Shown: piece after piece, positions 52,316-61,744 of the stretch
Numbering within the stretch: the first letter of the stretch is position 1
How the letters are laid out: each line of letters begins with the position of its first letter
NCBI RefSeq assembly: GCF_000506985.1
Contig: NZ_KI650980.1
Span: 620,001-684,000 of the forward strand
DNA: 64,000 bases
Reading direction: 5' to 3'
From: Advenella kashmirensis W13003
Lineage (GTDB): Bacteria; Pseudomonadota; Gammaproteobacteria; Burkholderiales; Burkholderiaceae_B
Translations under genes and position numbers: made by a program
Notes under the pieces: model-generated
The model's database searches: none
Told to the model about the DNA's origin: nothing
What the model saw: the letters and a program-made list of their open reading frames with translations, nothing else

Positions 52316-55315
52316 ATGTCATTAATCCTGCTTCTAATTCTTCCGTTTCTGGGTAGTGTCCTTGTCGGATTACTGCCCGATCACGCCAGATCGCCAGAAA
52401 GCTGGATGGCAGGAATTATTGCAATAATCGGCGCAATTATCACGCTGACCTTTTTGCCCGACGTGCTGGCCGGCAATACCGTTATCCAGACCCTGCAGTG
52501 GCTTCCCACGTACAAACTGAATCTTGTATTCCGCATGGACGGTTATGCCTGGCTGTTTTCGATGCTGGTCACTGTCATGGGTGCATTGGTGGTGCTTTAC
52601 GCGCGCTACTACATGTCGCCAAAAGACCCGGTTACCCGTTTCTACTCCTTTTTTCTGGCCTTCATGGGGTCGATGCTTGGGGTGGTTTTATCGGGAAATA
52701 TTATTCAGCTGGTCATTTTCTGGGAGTTGACCAGCCTGTCTTCGTTCATGTTGATTGCTTACTGGAATCACCGGCAGGACGCCAAGCGCGGCGCGCGCAT
52801 GGCACTGACAATCACGGCAGCGGGCGGATTCTGTCTGCTCGCGGCCATGCTCATGATCGGTCACGTAGTGGGCAGCTATGACCTGGATGTGGTGCTGGGC
52901 TCCGGCGATACCTTGCGCAGGCATCCCTGGTATTTGACCATCCTTATACTGTTTGCGCTGGGCGCGCTGACCAAAAGCGCGCAGTTTCCATTCCATTTCT
53001 GGCTGCCGAACGCCATGGCCGCGCCTACGCCGGTGTCGGCCTATCTGCATTCGGCCACCATGGTCAAGGCGGGCGTGTTCATTCTGGCGCGATTCTGGCC
53101 GGTTCTTGCCGATACCGCTGCATGGTTCTGGGTCATCGGCATGGCCGGGTTGTGTTCACTGTTTCTGGGCGCCTTTGTCGCGACCTTTCAGCGGGACATG
53201 AAGGCGGTCCTGGCCTACTCCACCATCAGCCATCTGGGTCTCATCACCCTGCTGCTCGGGTTGAACAGCAAGCTTGCGCTGATTGCGGCCCTGTTCCATA
53301 TGGTCAATCACGCTACGTTCAAGGCCTCACTCTTTATGGCGACCGGCATTGTCGACCATGAAACCGGCACGCGCGACCTCGTTCTGCTGTCGGGTCTGCG
53401 TAAGGCCATGCCGATTACCGCGACGCTGGCCGTGGTGGCCGCTGCAGCCATGGCCGGGGTTCCGCTGCTAAATGGGTTTATTTCAAAAGAAATGTTCTTT
53501 GCCGAAACCCTGAACCTGCCGGATTATCTTGAAGTATCCACCTGGCTACCGGTTTTTGCCGTGCTGGCCAGCGCATTCAGTGTCGCCTATTCGGTGCGTC
53601 TGATTGTACAGGTCTTTTTTGGTCCCAAAGCGACCGATTTGCCCAGAGAACCGCACGAACCGCCCCGATGGATGCTGGTGCCCAGCGCGGTTCTGGTATT
53701 GCTTTGCCTGCTGATCGGCATGATGCCCCAAACAGTGATTGGCCCCATTCTTGCCTCCGCCGCCCAGGCCATCCTCGGCCCCGCGCTGCCCGACTACAGC
53801 CTGGCGATCTGGCATGGCTTTAATCTGCCGCTCACCATGAGCCTGATCGCCATGGGAGGCGGTATTTTGCTGACGATCATCCTCAGGCCGCTGCAAAAAC
53901 GCATGCCGGGCCAGACGCCCTTGCTGTATCGCCTGGACGGACGTGCCTTTTTTGACGGTCTGATGAATACGATTGATACGGTCGCCTATCAGGTCATGAG
54001 TCTGTTTTCGACCAGGCGATTGCAACCCCAGGTGCTGTGGATTGTGGTCATTACGGTTGTGGTCACCATCATGCCGCTGCTTCTTTTTGAAGCCTGGCCA
54101 AAGCTCGTGATGCGCAATATCGACCTCCCCTTCACTCTGCTGTGGATTATCGGAGCGTGTTGCGCGGTGGGCGCAGCCTACCAGGCAAAATATAACCGCT
54201 TCCGTTCTCTGGTTTTGCTGGGCGGCGCCGGCCTGTGCTGCAGCCTGACATATTTATGGCTGTCTGCGCCCGATCTGGCGCTTACGCAATTGGTGGTCGA
54301 AATGGTGACCACGGTGCTGCTGTTACTCGGTCTGCGCTGGCTGCCCCGCAGGATGACAACCGAACCCGCCTCCGACAAAGGGCGGGCAATGGTGCGCCGG
54401 CTGCGGGACATGATTATTGCCGTGATAGCCGGGATGGGTATGACCGTATTGACCTATTTGCAGTTATCGCGCCCGCGGCCCGAAGGCGTGTCCTCGTTTT
54501 ACCTTGAAAAAGCCCTGCCTGAAGGCGGCGGGTCCAATGTTGTCAATGTCTTGCTGGTCGATTTCCGCGGCTTTGATACCTACGGTGAAATTACAGTACT
54601 GAGCATTGTGGCGCTCACCGTCTACGCCCTGCTTCGGCGTTTCCGTCCGCCGCGCGAAAGCCTGAAGGCACTGGAAGATCGGCGTTTCCGACAGAGTGGC
54701 GACACCGCAGCGGTTGACGAAGATGCAGAGCTGCCACGCGGCACGATGCTGGTGCCTACGGTGATTTCGCGTTTCATTATGCCGATCTCGACGCTGATCG
54801 CCCTGTTCTTTCTGCTACGAGGTCACAACCTGCCCGGTGGTGGTTTCGTCGGCGGCCTGATATTCGCCGCGGCGGTGATCCTGCAATATATGATGGGCGG
54901 CATCCGCTGGGTGGAAGATCGTTCGCGTATTTTCCCTCAATACTGGATTTCGGCCGGATTACTGATGGCCGGCGCCGCATCAATCACCGCCTGGTTCGCA
55001 GAATTGCCATTTTTGTCCGCCCTGGCGGCCGACCTCGACCTGGGTCCGCTGGGTCACCTGCATTTGTCCAGTGTCATGCTGTTTGATCTGGGCGTATTCG
55101 CAGTCGTGGTGGGCTCAACGCTGTTCATGTTGGTTGCGCTCAGTCACCAGTCTCTGCGATTCTACAAAAAAGCGTCGGCAGAAACCTCAGATGAAAATCA
55201 GGCAGGCAACCCCATTTCGGGCAATACGCCCGAGGCTGATTTAAAGCGGGATACCGCTGATCCGCCGTCACCATCTGCGACACCGAATGACCAGGGAGCC
55301 CCATCATGGAACTGA
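52316..55315 (+). CDS. mrpA: Mrp cation/proton antiporter subunit A with fused subunit B
   Basis: A 999-residue, many-helix protein. The first 450 residues are an NADH-dehydrogenase-like proton channel (LTSLSSFMLIAYW, KSAQFPFHFWLPNAMAAPTPVSAYLHSATMVKAG). Later come the MbhD-like and MbhE-like parts (about 640-780), and then an MnhB domain (about 810-950: MLVPTVISRFIMP, RGHNLPGGGFVGGLIFA). So it equals MrpA plus MrpB, as in the six-gene group 2 operons. With C-G it exchanges Na+ or K+ for protons for pH and salt tolerance. The 263-base gap before it carries a GATTAAA-N3-TTTAATC dyad (52235-52251) and no gene. No clear ribosome site precedes the ATG. Confidence 0.9.
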   Translation: MSLILLLILPFLGSVLVGLLPDHARSPESWMAGIIAIIGAIITLTFLPDVLAGNTVIQTLQWLPTYKLNLVFRMDGYAWLFSMLVTVMGALVVLYARYYMSPKDPVTRFYSFFLAFMGSMLGVVLSGNIIQLVIFWELTSLSSFMLIAYWNHRQDAKRGARMALTITAAGGFCLLAAMLMIGHVVGSYDLDVVLGSGDTLRRHPWYLTILILFALGALTKSAQFPFHFWLPNAMAAPTPVSAYLHSATMVKAGVFILARFWPVLADTAAWFWVIGMAGLCSLFLGAFVATFQRDMKAVLAYSTISHLGLITLLLGLNSKLALIAALFHMVNHATFKASLFMATGIVDHETGTRDLVLLSGLRKAMPITATLAVVAAAAMAGVPLLNGFISKEMFFAETLNLPDYLEVSTWLPVFAVLASAFSVAYSVRLIVQVFFGPKATDLPREPHEPPRWMLVPSAVLVLLCLLIGMMPQTVIGPILASAAQAILGPALPDYSLAIWHGFNLPLTMSLIAMGGGILLTIILRPLQKRMPGQTPLLYRLDGRAFFDGLMNTIDTVAYQVMSLFSTRRLQPQVLWIVVITVVVTIMPLLLFEAWPKLVMRNIDLPFTLLWIIGACCAVGAAYQAKYNRFRSLVLLGGAGLCCSLTYLWLSAPDLALTQLVVEMVTTVLLLLGLRWLPRRMTTEPASDKGRAMVRRLRDMIIAVIAGMGMTVLTYLQLSRPRPEGVSSFYLEKALPEGGGSNVVNVLLVDFRGFDTYGEITVLSIVALTVYALLRRFRPPRESLKALEDRRFRQSGDTAAVDEDAELPRGTMLVPTVISRFIMPISTLIALFFLLRGHNLPGGGFVGGLIFAAAVILQYMMGGIRWVEDRSRIFPQYWISAGLLMAGAASITAWFAELPFLSALAADLDLGPLGHLHLSSVMLFDLGVFAVVVGSTLFMLVALSHQSLRFYKKASAETSDENQAGNPISGNTPEADLKRDTADPPSPSATPNDQGAPSWN

Positions 55316-55647
55316 TTCTTTCAATCGCCATTGGCATTATGGTGGGTTCGGGTATCTGGTTACTGCTGCGGCCCCGGACTTATCAGGTCATTATCGGGCT
55401 CACGCTGGTGTCCTATGCGGTCAACTTGTTTATTTTCACCACCGGCAAACTGACGACGGGCGCGCCGCCGATCCTGAAAAAAGGCGTGGCAACCACCCTG
55501 GCCAATTATGCGGATCCGGTACCTCAGGCACTGGTGCTGACGGCGATTGTGATCGGCTTTGCCACAACGGCCCTTTTCCTGGTGGTCATACTGGCTCTGC
55601 GCGGTCTGTCCAATACCGACCATGTTGACGGAACGGAGTCGCAATGA
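55306..55647 (+). CDS. mrpC: Mrp antiporter subunit C
   Basis: A 113-residue protein with three helices, similar to NuoK. It has MVGSGIWLLLRPRTYQVIIGLTLVSYAVNLFIF, TGAPPIL and DPVPQALVLTAIVIGFATTAL, all typical for MrpC. It overlaps mrpA by ten bases and mrpD by four, so the operon is translationally coupled. The helix lining resembles the E-channel of complex I. Confidence 0.9.
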   Translation: MELILSIAIGIMVGSGIWLLLRPRTYQVIIGLTLVSYAVNLFIFTTGKLTTGAPPILKKGVATTLANYADPVPQALVLTAIVIGFATTALFLVVILALRGLSNTDHVDGTESQ

Positions 55648-57284
55648 ATAGCTGGATGACTCATCTTCCCATTCTGCCCGTGGTGATTCCCATGGTCGTG
55701 GGCGCACTCATGCTTGCCTTGCGGGATCAGTACCGCACGGCCGGTGTGGTGGTGGGCGTCATATCTGTACTGGCACAGTTTTGTGTGGCGGTGGCGCTTT
55801 TTGGAATTACAACCGGCCGCATCCCGAACGATTATGAAAACCATATTATGGTTTATCTGCTGGGCAACTGGCGCGCGCCTTTCGGCATCGTGCTGGTGGC
55901 GGACCAGCTCAGCGCCATTATGCTGATGCTGACTGCGATCCTGGGCTTGTGTTCTTTGTTGTATTCGACTGCCCTTTGGGATCGAGCAGGCGTGTTCTTT
56001 CACCCGCTTTTCCAGTTCATTCTGATGGGCCTCAATGGCGCATTTCTGACCGGCGATTTGTTCAATCTCTTTGTTTTTTTCGAGATTTTTCTGGCGGCCT
56101 CCTATGGGCTGGCGTTGCATGGGTCCGGTATGGCACGGGTGGCTGCAGGGCTTCATTACGTCACAGTCAATCTGATTGCTTCGTTCCTGCTGCTGATCGC
56201 CATTTCGGTGCTATATGGCATTACCGGCACGCTTAATATGGCTGATCTGGGTCTGCGGGCCGCCACTCTGGCGGGCGACGACCGCCGCCTGTTTGAAGCC
56301 GCATGTGCTATTCTTGGCGTCGCGTTTTTGATCAAGGCTGGCGCATGGCCCCTGAATTTCTGGCTGACCAGCGCCTACTCGGCGGCGGTGGCGCCGGTCG
56401 CCGCACTGTTTGCCATTATGAGTAAAGTCGGCATCTACGCACTGCTGCGCATCGGCTCACTCCTGTTGCCTACGGGCGCGCCCGCTGCCTTCAGTGGCGA
56501 CTGGATGTACGTCATCGGGCTGGCAACCCTGCTCTTTGGCACGCTCGGTATCCTCTCGGAAAAAAACAGCGGACGCCTGGTGGGCTATTGCATCATCATG
56601 TCGTCGGGTACGCTGCTGACGGCGCTGGGTATGCCAAGTGTCATCCTGACCGGACCGTCGCTGTTTTATATGCTCAGTTCTGTTCTGGTCACCAGCACAT
56701 TTTTTTACCTGATCGAACTCATCAAACGGACCGAAACCTTTGGCGGCAACGTGCTGGCCATCAGCCTGGAGGCCTTTAGTGCCGAAGACCAGGACAAGTC
56801 CGATTATTCCGGTACCGTGGTGGGTAAACCCATTCCGTTCGCACTGGCCTTTCTGGGATTAGCGTTTTTTATCTGCGCACTGGTGATCGCCGGCATGCCG
56901 CCATTCTCGGGCTTTATTGCCAAATTCGCGCTGTTATCCAAGGCGCTGGATTTGTCAGAAACCGATGCTGCCTCCACCACTAGTGTCTGGTTGTTCGTGA
57001 TTGCCATGCTCATTTCAGGTATGGCCACCGTGATCGCGCTGGGCCGCGCCGGTATCCGGATGTTCTGGAGTGACGAGCAGTTAAAACCACCTGTGCTGAG
57101 CCGACGCGAAGCCTTTCCCATTACGCTGCTTCTGCTGCTGTGCATCGGCCTGACCGTTTTCGCCGGCCCCGTCATGGACCAGTTATCGCTCACCGCCAAA
57201 CAGCTGGATGATCCTGGCGCCTACATGAAAGCCGTGCTCAACACGCGACCCGCATTCGCACTCCCCCACGGAGGCACCCAATGA
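55644..57284 (+). CDS. mrpD: Mrp antiporter subunit D
   Basis: A 546-residue NuoN/M-like proton channel with about 14 helices. Markers are ADQLSAIMLMLTAILGLCSLLYS, GDLFNLFVFFEIFLAASYGLALHG, IKAGAWPLNFWLTSAYSAAVAPVAALFAIMSKVGIYALLR and GMPPFSGFIAKFALL. Lys and Glu residues in these segments are the usual proton path. It starts four bases inside mrpC and ends four bases inside mrpE. Confidence 0.92.
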   Translation: MNSWMTHLPILPVVIPMVVGALMLALRDQYRTAGVVVGVISVLAQFCVAVALFGITTGRIPNDYENHIMVYLLGNWRAPFGIVLVADQLSAIMLMLTAILGLCSLLYSTALWDRAGVFFHPLFQFILMGLNGAFLTGDLFNLFVFFEIFLAASYGLALHGSGMARVAAGLHYVTVNLIASFLLLIAISVLYGITGTLNMADLGLRAATLAGDDRRLFEAACAILGVAFLIKAGAWPLNFWLTSAYSAAVAPVAALFAIMSKVGIYALLRIGSLLLPTGAPAAFSGDWMYVIGLATLLFGTLGILSEKNSGRLVGYCIIMSSGTLLTALGMPSVILTGPSLFYMLSSVLVTSTFFYLIELIKRTETFGGNVLAISLEAFSAEDQDKSDYSGTVVGKPIPFALAFLGLAFFICALVIAGMPPFSGFIAKFALLSKALDLSETDAASTTSVWLFVIAMLISGMATVIALGRAGIRMFWSDEQLKPPVLSRREAFPITLLLLLCIGLTVFAGPVMDQLSLTAKQLDDPGAYMKAVLNTRPAFALPHGGTQ

Positions 57285-57772
57285 AATCCTGGTTCTCCTG
57301 GTTGCCACTCACTCTGTTTCTTGCTGTCATCTGGATTCTGCTGGCAGATATCCCATTGGGTTTAGGCACACTGGTCTTTGCCTTGGTGGCTGCCCTGATT
57401 ATCGTGCTGATGTCACGCCGCCTCAGACCGTTTCTGGCCAAACCGCGCCGATTATGGGTCATGTTGAAATTGGCCGCTACTGTACTGGCCGATACGTTCC
57501 AGTCCAATACGTGGGCGTTGGGTCTGATTCTGAAGTATCCCAAAACACATATCAGACCCGGCTTTGTAACGATTCCGTTATCGCTGCGTGATCCGCACGG
57601 GCTGGCCATCCTGGCCTCCATTATCAATTACGCGCCAGGTACCGTCTGGGCGGGCTTTCCGGAATCAGGAGACTCGGTCGAACTGCACATTCTGGATCTG
57701 GATCCGAACACGGATTGGGTCGCTTATATCGTTGAGCGCTATGAAAAACCATTGAAGGAGATATTCGAGTAA
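57281..57772 (+). CDS. mrpE: Mrp antiporter subunit E
   Basis: A 163-residue protein with N-terminal helices (FSWLPLTLFLAVIWILLADI, LVFALVAALIIVLMS) and a conserved cytosolic part, LVAIPLS-like FVTIPLSLRDPHGLAILASIINYAPGTVW. It is the accessory E subunit, needed for assembly. It overlaps mrpD by four bases and abuts mrpF. Confidence 0.88.
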   Translation: MKSWFSWLPLTLFLAVIWILLADIPLGLGTLVFALVAALIIVLMSRRLRPFLAKPRRLWVMLKLAATVLADTFQSNTWALGLILKYPKTHIRPGFVTIPLSLRDPHGLAILASIINYAPGTVWAGFPESGDSVELHILDLDPNTDWVAYIVERYEKPLKEIFE

Positions 57773-58053
57773 TGGAAACCCTTCTGATCTGGTCGTGCTA
57801 TTTCACGCTGTTCTGCTTTGCCCTGGCAGGCGTGATTATCAGCCATCCCTTGTTTGTGGGCCCCACTCCCCAGGACCGTGTGCTGGGTATCGACGCGTTG
57901 TATCTGATCGGCATGATGATCGCCCTGACACTGGGTATGCTTTATCGCACGTCCTGGTATTTTGATATCGGCCTGCTGGTCAGCCTGTTCGGCTTTCTGA
58001 GTACGGCTGCAATGGCCCGCTTTCTGTTGCGTGGCGAGGTAATTGAACCATGA
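57772..58053 (+). CDS. mrpF: Mrp antiporter subunit F
   Basis: A 93-residue three-helix protein (MrpF/PhaF family). It has GPTPQDRVLGIDALYLIGMMIALTLGM, a usual signature around the charged D-R-V-L-G-I-D-A stretch. It starts at the last base of mrpE and overlaps mrpG by four bases. Confidence 0.88.
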   Translation: METLLIWSCYFTLFCFALAGVIISHPLFVGPTPQDRVLGIDALYLIGMMIALTLGMLYRTSWYFDIGLLVSLFGFLSTAAMARFLLRGEVIEP

Positions 58054-58706
58054 TGGCATCCCTGTCGCCATTCATTATTATTCCGGCCTGCATTCTGATG
58101 GTGGCCAGCGGCCTTCTTGTGCTGGCCGCCAGCATCGGTATCGTGCGCGTCAACAACTTCCTTCCGCGTGTCCATATCCAGGCCATTATTTACTCCAGCG
58201 CCCTGTGGTGTTTGTTGCTGGCCTCGCTATTGCTTACGTTCAGTCTGAAGGATCGCACGTTTCTGCATGAAATCGTCATCGGCCTGTTTATTTTCATCAC
58301 GTCGCCCGTCAGTACGATCCTGCTGGTGCGTTCTTTTGTGTTGCGCGAAGAGCGATCCCATCTTCCGCCCGAAGAAACATCACGACAGGATACCTCAACG
58401 GATCAGACGGCATCTGAAGAGGAAAATGAACGGGTGGCAGCGCAGGATGTGGCCTCAATAGAAGCCGAACTGGAGATGGAGCCCGAAGAGCAGAAGCCGG
58501 TAGCTGAGCAGCCGCGACCAGCCGAGTCTGGCCCACAGCCCGGGAAACAGGTTGAAAAACAGGCTGGGGAACAATCGGATAACACTGCCGGCTCGGATCA
58601 TGCCGACGGCTTGTCTGAGAACACCGACAGTTTGCCGCAGAACGACGATAAGCCTTCTGCGATACGAGATAAAAAAGACACACATAAGCCGCCAGATCGG
58701 ACCTGA
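58050..58706 (+). CDS. mrpG: Mrp antiporter subunit G with long acidic tail
   Basis: A 218-residue protein. The first ~105 residues are a normal three-helix MrpG (GLLVLAASIGIVRVNNFLPRVHIQAIIYSSALWCLLLAS, ITSPVSTILLVRSFVLR). The remaining ~110 residues are a hydrophilic, probably disordered tail rich in Glu, Gln, Pro, Ser and Asp (EEENERVAAQDVASIEAELE, EPEEQKPVAEQPR). MrpG is usually about 110-130 residues, so the tail is an addition, perhaps with a regulatory role. It ends the operon and is convergent with a nitroreductase gene. Confidence 0.85.
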   Translation: MMASLSPFIIIPACILMVASGLLVLAASIGIVRVNNFLPRVHIQAIIYSSALWCLLLASLLLTFSLKDRTFLHEIVIGLFIFITSPVSTILLVRSFVLREERSHLPPEETSRQDTSTDQTASEEENERVAAQDVASIEAELEMEPEEQKPVAEQPRPAESGPQPGKQVEKQAGEQSDNTAGSDHADGLSENTDSLPQNDDKPSAIRDKKDTHKPPDRT

Positions 58707-58805
58707 CGGGCTCGTGCCTCGGATCATTCGCCGGGGACAGCCCGGGCAGTATCAGCCGGGGCGACAGCTCCGTATATCGTAAAGCCGACGATTAAAGACG
58801 TCCTC

Positions 58806-59387
58806 TCAGACGTCCAGCGGTTCACTCCACTCTTCTGTGAACTGGGTATAGTCCGGACGTTTCTTGGGCGGGATCGGCATTTTGGGTGTGCCGATCGCTA
58901 TGAATCCAAGAAACCGGTAATCGAGCGCATCGAAGCCCAGGCCGCACTGGAACTCATCGATATAAGTTGCAATACCGGTGCTCCAGAATGCACCATAACC
59001 CAGCATATGAGCTGCGTTCAGGATATTGGTGACGGCTGCTCCTGTGGCCAGCATTCTTTCCGTTTCGCTGATTGCCGTATTGCCGTAATCAATGTGGCAG
59101 GCTACGGCAATGATCATTGGCACTTCGCTCAGCCAGGCACGGGTCGCTGCCTCTTTTTGCGGAGTGAACGGCGTATCGCTGCCTTGGCGCAATGCAATGG
59201 AAAAATCAGCGAATTTCTGAATGGCCTGGCCGCGAATAATTTTAAAGCGCCACGGTTGCAGACCGCCGTGGTCGGGGGCTGCCATGGCTGACTGCAAAAT
59301 TTTCGCCAGGTCTTCATCACTGGGCGCAGGCGCTGTCACCAGTTTCATCGAACTGCGGGATAACAGAAAATCAATAGGTTGAGTCAT
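58806..59387 (-). CDS. Nitroreductase family protein
   Basis: A 193-residue FMN-dependent nitroreductase of the YdjA/TM1586-like type. Segments are FLLSRSSMKLVTAPAPSDEDL, APDHGGLQPWRFKIIRG (the FMN-contacting R-S...APDHG pattern), and GYGAFWSTG. It likely reduces small nitro or quinone compounds with NAD(P)H. I start it at the ATG 59385-59387; seven more codons are open upstream without a better ribosome site. It stands alone. Confidence 0.85.
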   Translation of the reverse strand: MTQPIDFLLSRSSMKLVTAPAPSDEDLAKILQSAMAAPDHGGLQPWRFKIIRGQAIQKFADFSIALRQGSDTPFTPQKEAATRAWLSEVPMIIAVACHIDYGNTAISETERMLATGAAVTNILNAAHMLGYGAFWSTGIATYIDEFQCGLGFDALDYRFLGFIAIGTPKMPIPPKKRPDYTQFTEEWSEPLDV

Positions 59388-59489
59388 GGGAAAATACCTG
59401 TATTGCATAATACATTAATTGCGATAGGCTATATGATAGCCGAGCGCACGGCCAAATTGCCGGATGACCCCAGAGCCAGTGGTGATGTG

Positions 59490-60203
59490 TCAGTGCCGCA
59501 ATAACGCTTTCATATCACGTACTGCTTTTTCCCAACCATCAAAGATGGCCTGTGCAACGATGGCATGCCCGATATTGAGTTCGGTGATGCCTCCCAGTGC
59601 GACGATCGCCTGTACGTTCTGATAGTGCAATCCGTGACCGGCATTCACTTTCAGTCCTTGGCGCAATCCATGGGCAATCGCGATCCGAATGCGCTCAAGC
59701 TCGGCCTGTTGCGCCTCACCTGTGGTTTCCGCATAAGAGCCAGTATGCAGTTCAATAACACGTGCACCGGCGTTCACGGCGGCGTCAATCTGCGCGGCAT
59801 CGGGATCTATAAAGAGCGAGACACGGGCATCGGCATCATGCAATTTGGATACCGCCTGGCTGACGGCGTCAAAGTGCGTGATCACATCCAGTCCGCCTTC
59901 GGTGGTCAGCTCCTGCCGCTTTTCCGGCACAAGGCAGACATCCTGGGGGCGAACCCGACAGGCGATATCCAGCATTTCTTCGGTAACGGCACACTCCAGA
60001 TTCATCCGGGTTTTCAATAACGGCCTGAGGGCGAATACATCTTTATCCTGTATATGCCGTCGATCTTCGCGCAAATGCAGTGTAATCGCATCGGCGCCGG
60101 CCTGTTCGGCCAGCAGCGCGGCGCGTACCGGATCGGGATAGTCACAGCCACGCTGCTGGCGCAGCGTGGCCACATGATCAATATTTACACCCAGATCAAT
60201 CAT
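59490..60203 (-). CDS. pdxJ: Pyridoxine 5'-phosphate synthase
   Basis: A 237-residue PdxJ of normal length. Diagnostic motifs: [16 protein letters not shown] at the start, [11 protein letters not shown] with catalytic histidine, [45 protein letters not shown] and [10 protein letters not shown]. It closes the ring of vitamin B6 from 3-amino-2-oxopropyl phosphate and deoxyxylulose phosphate. AGAGG is six bases before the ATG. It begins 12 bases after the stop of an RND outer-membrane factor, so it could be read from that transcript. The usual acpS neighbour is not seen in the 102 bases after it. Confidence 0.95.
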   Translation of the reverse strand: MIDLGVNIDHVATLRQQRGCDYPDPVRAALLAEQAGADAITLHLREDRRHIQDKDVFALRPLLKTRMNLECAVTEEMLDIACRVRPQDVCLVPEKRQELTTEGGLDVITHFDAVSQAVSKLHDADARVSLFIDPDAAQIDAAVNAGARVIELHTGSYAETTGEAQQAELERIRIAIAHGLRQGLKVNAGHGLHYQNVQAIVALGGITELNIGHAIVAQAIFDGWEKAVRDMKALLRH

Positions 60204-60215
60204 GATGCCTCTGCA

Positions 60216-61742
60216 CTACTGTTGCGTGGTCGGTGTGATTTGTGTGGCATTGCCTGTAGCGGGAACCGTATTCGACGCGGGAGCGGTGTTCGATACCGGT
60301 GCATCGGGATTTGGTCGCATCACAGTATCGCGGCTCCAGCCGCCACCAAGCGCCTTGTACAGTTCAACTTTATTCAGCAACGATCCAAGACCTACTTGCA
60401 CGAAGCTCTGTTGCACGGTGAACAGATTGATCTGCGCGGTCTGGACTTGCAGGAAGCTGTCTATCCCGTTTTTATAGCGCAGGTCTGCCAGATTGAGTGA
60501 CTCATAGGCCGATTTCTGCTGATCTCGAAGCGCATCCAGCTGGGCACCGTAGGTCGATTCGCCCGCAAGCGCATCGGCCACTTCCTTGAACGCGGTCTGA
60601 ATGGATTTTTCATATTGCGCCACGGCAATATCCTTGCGCACTTCCGTCAATTCCAGGTTGTTGCGCAGACGACCGGCGGTAAAGATAGGCAGATTGATCA
60701 CCGGATTGAACGACCAGGTGCCCTGCCCGCCATCAAACAGCGAGCTCAGGCCGAGACTGGTCGAGCCGATCAGACCGGTAAGCGAAATACTGGGGAAAAA
60801 TGCCGCTCTTGCTGCACCAATATTGGCATTGGCCGCCAGCAAATCGTGCTCGGCAGCAATGATGTCGGGGCGTCGTTCAAGCAGATCTGAAGGCAGGCCG
60901 GCAGGAATTTTCGCCATCAGGACATCGCCTGCAAACGGGCTGGCCGGCGGCAAATCTGCCGGTAACGGCGCGCCAATAATGAGTTGCATTGCGTTCTGTG
61001 CCTGCTTCTCGCTGCGATCCAGTTCTGCCGATGTCGCACGAGCCGCATCCAGAGAGGTTTTGGCCTGGTTCACGTCCAGTGCAGATGCAACGCCGCCACG
61101 GAAACGGGTCTGAACCAGGTCATAGGTGGCCTGACGCGACTTCAGCGTTTTGGCCACCAGGTCTTTTTGCTGTTGCGCGGCGCGTAAATTGTAATACGCG
61201 GTGGCCAGCTGACCGATCAGATTGATTTGCGCGGTTTTGCGTCCTTCCACAGTCGCCAGGTATGACTGAAATGCCGCTTCTGACAGATTGCGTTGCTTGC
61301 CAAAGAAATCCAGTTCAAAGTCGGTGATGCCGATACCGGCCGAAAAATTGCGGGTAACCGACGGACTGTCCGGGCCTGCCATACGCATGTTGCGTGGCAG
61401 GCGCTGGGCTGATTCCTGGGCGGTTGCCCCGATTTGCGGAAACTGATCACTACGGGTAATACCATACTGAGCGCGCGCCTCGTCAACCCGTTTGACCGCG
61501 ATACGCATGTCACGGTTGTTTTCGAGCGCCAGTCCGATCAGCGCTTTCAGGCGTGGCTCATGGAAGAACTGCTCCCAGCCAAGATCGGCAGCCGATGCCT
61601 GGGTGGCACCATTCTGTCCGGGATAGTTCCCCGGGACCGGTGCGTCGGGCCGGGTGTAATCCGGACTGAGCGAGCAGCCAGCCAGTAAAACCGCGATAAA
61701 TACAGCAGACAAACGGGGCAATGTACGTTGTGACCCTTGCAT
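60216..61742 (-). CDS. RND outer-membrane factor, OprM/NodT lipoprotein
   Basis: A 508-residue TolC-like lipoprotein, lipobox LAGC (about Cys23), with efflux repeats. It has FELDFFGKQRNLSEAAFQSYLA, LERRPDIIAAEHDLLAANANIGAARAAFFPSISL and PIFTAGRLRNNLELTEVRKDI. A serine/threonine/proline tail of about 35 residues (NTAPASNTVPATGN...) extends past the usual end. Its stop is 12 bases before pdxJ. It belongs with the permease immediately upstream (2-base gap). It shares little sequence identity with the factor at 45009 beyond the family motifs, so this is a second, separate pump. Confidence 0.9.
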   Translation of the reverse strand: MQGSQRTLPRLSAVFIAVLLAGCSLSPDYTRPDAPVPGNYPGQNGATQASAADLGWEQFFHEPRLKALIGLALENNRDMRIAVKRVDEARAQYGITRSDQFPQIGATAQESAQRLPRNMRMAGPDSPSVTRNFSAGIGITDFELDFFGKQRNLSEAAFQSYLATVEGRKTAQINLIGQLATAYYNLRAAQQQKDLVAKTLKSRQATYDLVQTRFRGGVASALDVNQAKTSLDAARATSAELDRSEKQAQNAMQLIIGAPLPADLPPASPFAGDVLMAKIPAGLPSDLLERRPDIIAAEHDLLAANANIGAARAAFFPSISLTGLIGSTSLGLSSLFDGGQGTWSFNPVINLPIFTAGRLRNNLELTEVRKDIAVAQYEKSIQTAFKEVADALAGESTYGAQLDALRDQQKSAYESLNLADLRYKNGIDSFLQVQTAQINLFTVQQSFVQVGLGSLLNKVELYKALGGGWSRDTVMRPNPDAPVSNTAPASNTVPATGNATQITPTTQQ

Positions 61743-61744
61743 GA

